Notes under the pieces: generated by a model
What the model was told of the DNA's origin: nothing
Seen by the model: the letters and a program-made list of their open reading frames with translations, nothing else
Databases searched by the model: none
Program-made: the position numbers and the translations under genes
Source of the DNA: Candidatus Zhuqueibacterota bacterium
GTDB lineage: Bacteria > Zhuqueibacterota > Zhuqueibacteria > Oceanimicrobiales > Oceanimicrobiaceae
Assembly: GCA_029262035.1 (NCBI GenBank)
Contig: JAJDAE010000104.1
Location: 1 to 33,321, forward strand
Direction: 5' to 3'
DNA length: 33,321 nucleotides
Shown here: positions 32,959 to 33,321 of the stretch, piece after piece
Layout of the letters: each line of letters opens with the position of its first letter
How positions within the stretch are numbered: the first letter of the stretch is position 1

Positions 32959-33321
32959 AAGAAGAATATACAGCGTTTTATCAGTCTCCGGTAGGTTATT
33001 TTAAAATTGTTGGTGCGGAAAATAGCATTCGGCAAGTGCATTTTACAGAACTGAAATCAGCGCCGGAATCAGCCGTTCCGGCTTGTCTCAAAAATTGCTT
33101 TCAGCAGTTTGATGAATATTTTGCCGGAAGCCGAGAAAATTTTGACTTGCCGCTTGAACCGGAAGGAACCGAGTTTCAGCAATCTGTCTGGCAAGAACTG
33201 CTGAAAATTCCATACGGTAAAACCGTGACTTATTTAGATATCGCGAACCAACTGAATAATCCGAAAGCCATTCGCGCTGTTGGCGCGGCAAATGGCCGAA
33301 ATCCCATCCCGGTTATTATTC
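32955..33321 (+). CDS. ogt: Methylated-DNA--[protein]-cysteine S-methyltransferase (partial, cut at right edge)
   Basis: 122 codons are visible from the ATG at 32955. The sequence SPVGYFKIVGAENSIRQVHF is the usual N-terminal domain. FQQSVWQELLKIPYGKTVTY, then LDIA and AIRAVGAANGRNPIPVII, are the DNA-binding helix-turn-helix and arginine-finger segments of the Ogt/MGMT fold. The window ends just before the PCHR motif, so the suicide cysteine that accepts the methyl group from O6-methylguanine is not seen. The ATGA overlap with alkA makes the pair a direct-reversal plus base-excision alkylation-repair unit. No Ada-type regulatory domain precedes it. Confidence 0.93.
   Translation, partial: MKEEYTAFYQSPVGYFKIVGAENSIRQVHFTELKSAPESAVPACLKNCFQQFDEYFAGSRENFDLPLEPEGTEFQQSVWQELLKIPYGKTVTYLDIANQLNNPKAIRAVGAANGRNPIPVII

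Overview
The window reads as a chromosomal segment of a Gram-negative bacterium of the FCB group. Two large exported proteins end in a type IX secretion (T9SS) type A sorting domain of the 'QNYPNPFNP' kind. There is a reg_prop/Y_Y_Y hybrid two-component sensor and a VPS10/BNR-like propeller protein. Several genes have strong Shine-Dalgarno sites (GAGGAG, AAAGGAGGT), unlike typical Bacteroidota, so a Calditrichota/KSB1-like lineage seems likelier; that placement is inference. I saw no rRNA, tRNA or CRISPR array.

Left region (1-7500): the edge holds the start of a DUF2892 membrane protein on the minus strand. A histidine-utilisation locus follows on the plus strand: hutU (urocanate hydratase), hutI (imidazolonepropionase), an unrecognised 207-aa protein, and hutG (formimidoylglutamase). 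hutH is not in view. The locus is interrupted by a ribbon-helix-helix/RelE-type toxin-antitoxin pair and by a decayed methyltransferase fragment. After hutG comes a 1.4-kb stretch of accessory DNA. It holds tiny ORFs, an inverted pair of palindromic repeats, a MITE-like element with terminal inverted repeats, and a second toxin-antitoxin pair whose toxin is frameshifted. The stretch ends in a diverged second copy of the last 68 codons of hutG.

Middle region (7500-19430, minus strand): a surface/secretome block. It encodes a 1784-aa protein of about 15 tandem choice-of-anchor-D (ASPM/SPD-2/Hydin-like) Ig-type domains plus a T9SS sorting domain, an FG-GAP/VCBS-like protein with the same sorting domain, and a shorter relative lacking it. 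Upstream, on the same strand, lies a 1409-aa hybrid sensor (14 propeller repeats, Y_Y_Y, kinase, receiver, AraC-type HTH). The sensor gene carries a perfect 15-bp-arm palindrome inside its ATPase-domain coding sequence. The simplest reading is an environmental sensor next to the cell-surface proteins it may control.

Right region (19430-33321): a decayed CYTH (class IV adenylate cyclase/thiTPase-like) gene; a large VPS10/BNR propeller protein; a class C beta-lactamase-fold serine hydrolase; an overlapping methyltransferase/HD-hydrolase pair; and a 7TMR-DISM hybrid kinase. On the minus strand are rocD, lspA and a plsC-like acyltransferase. On the plus strand is an overlapping alkylation-repair pair, alkA and an ogt-type methyltransferase cut by the window edge just before its active-site cysteine.
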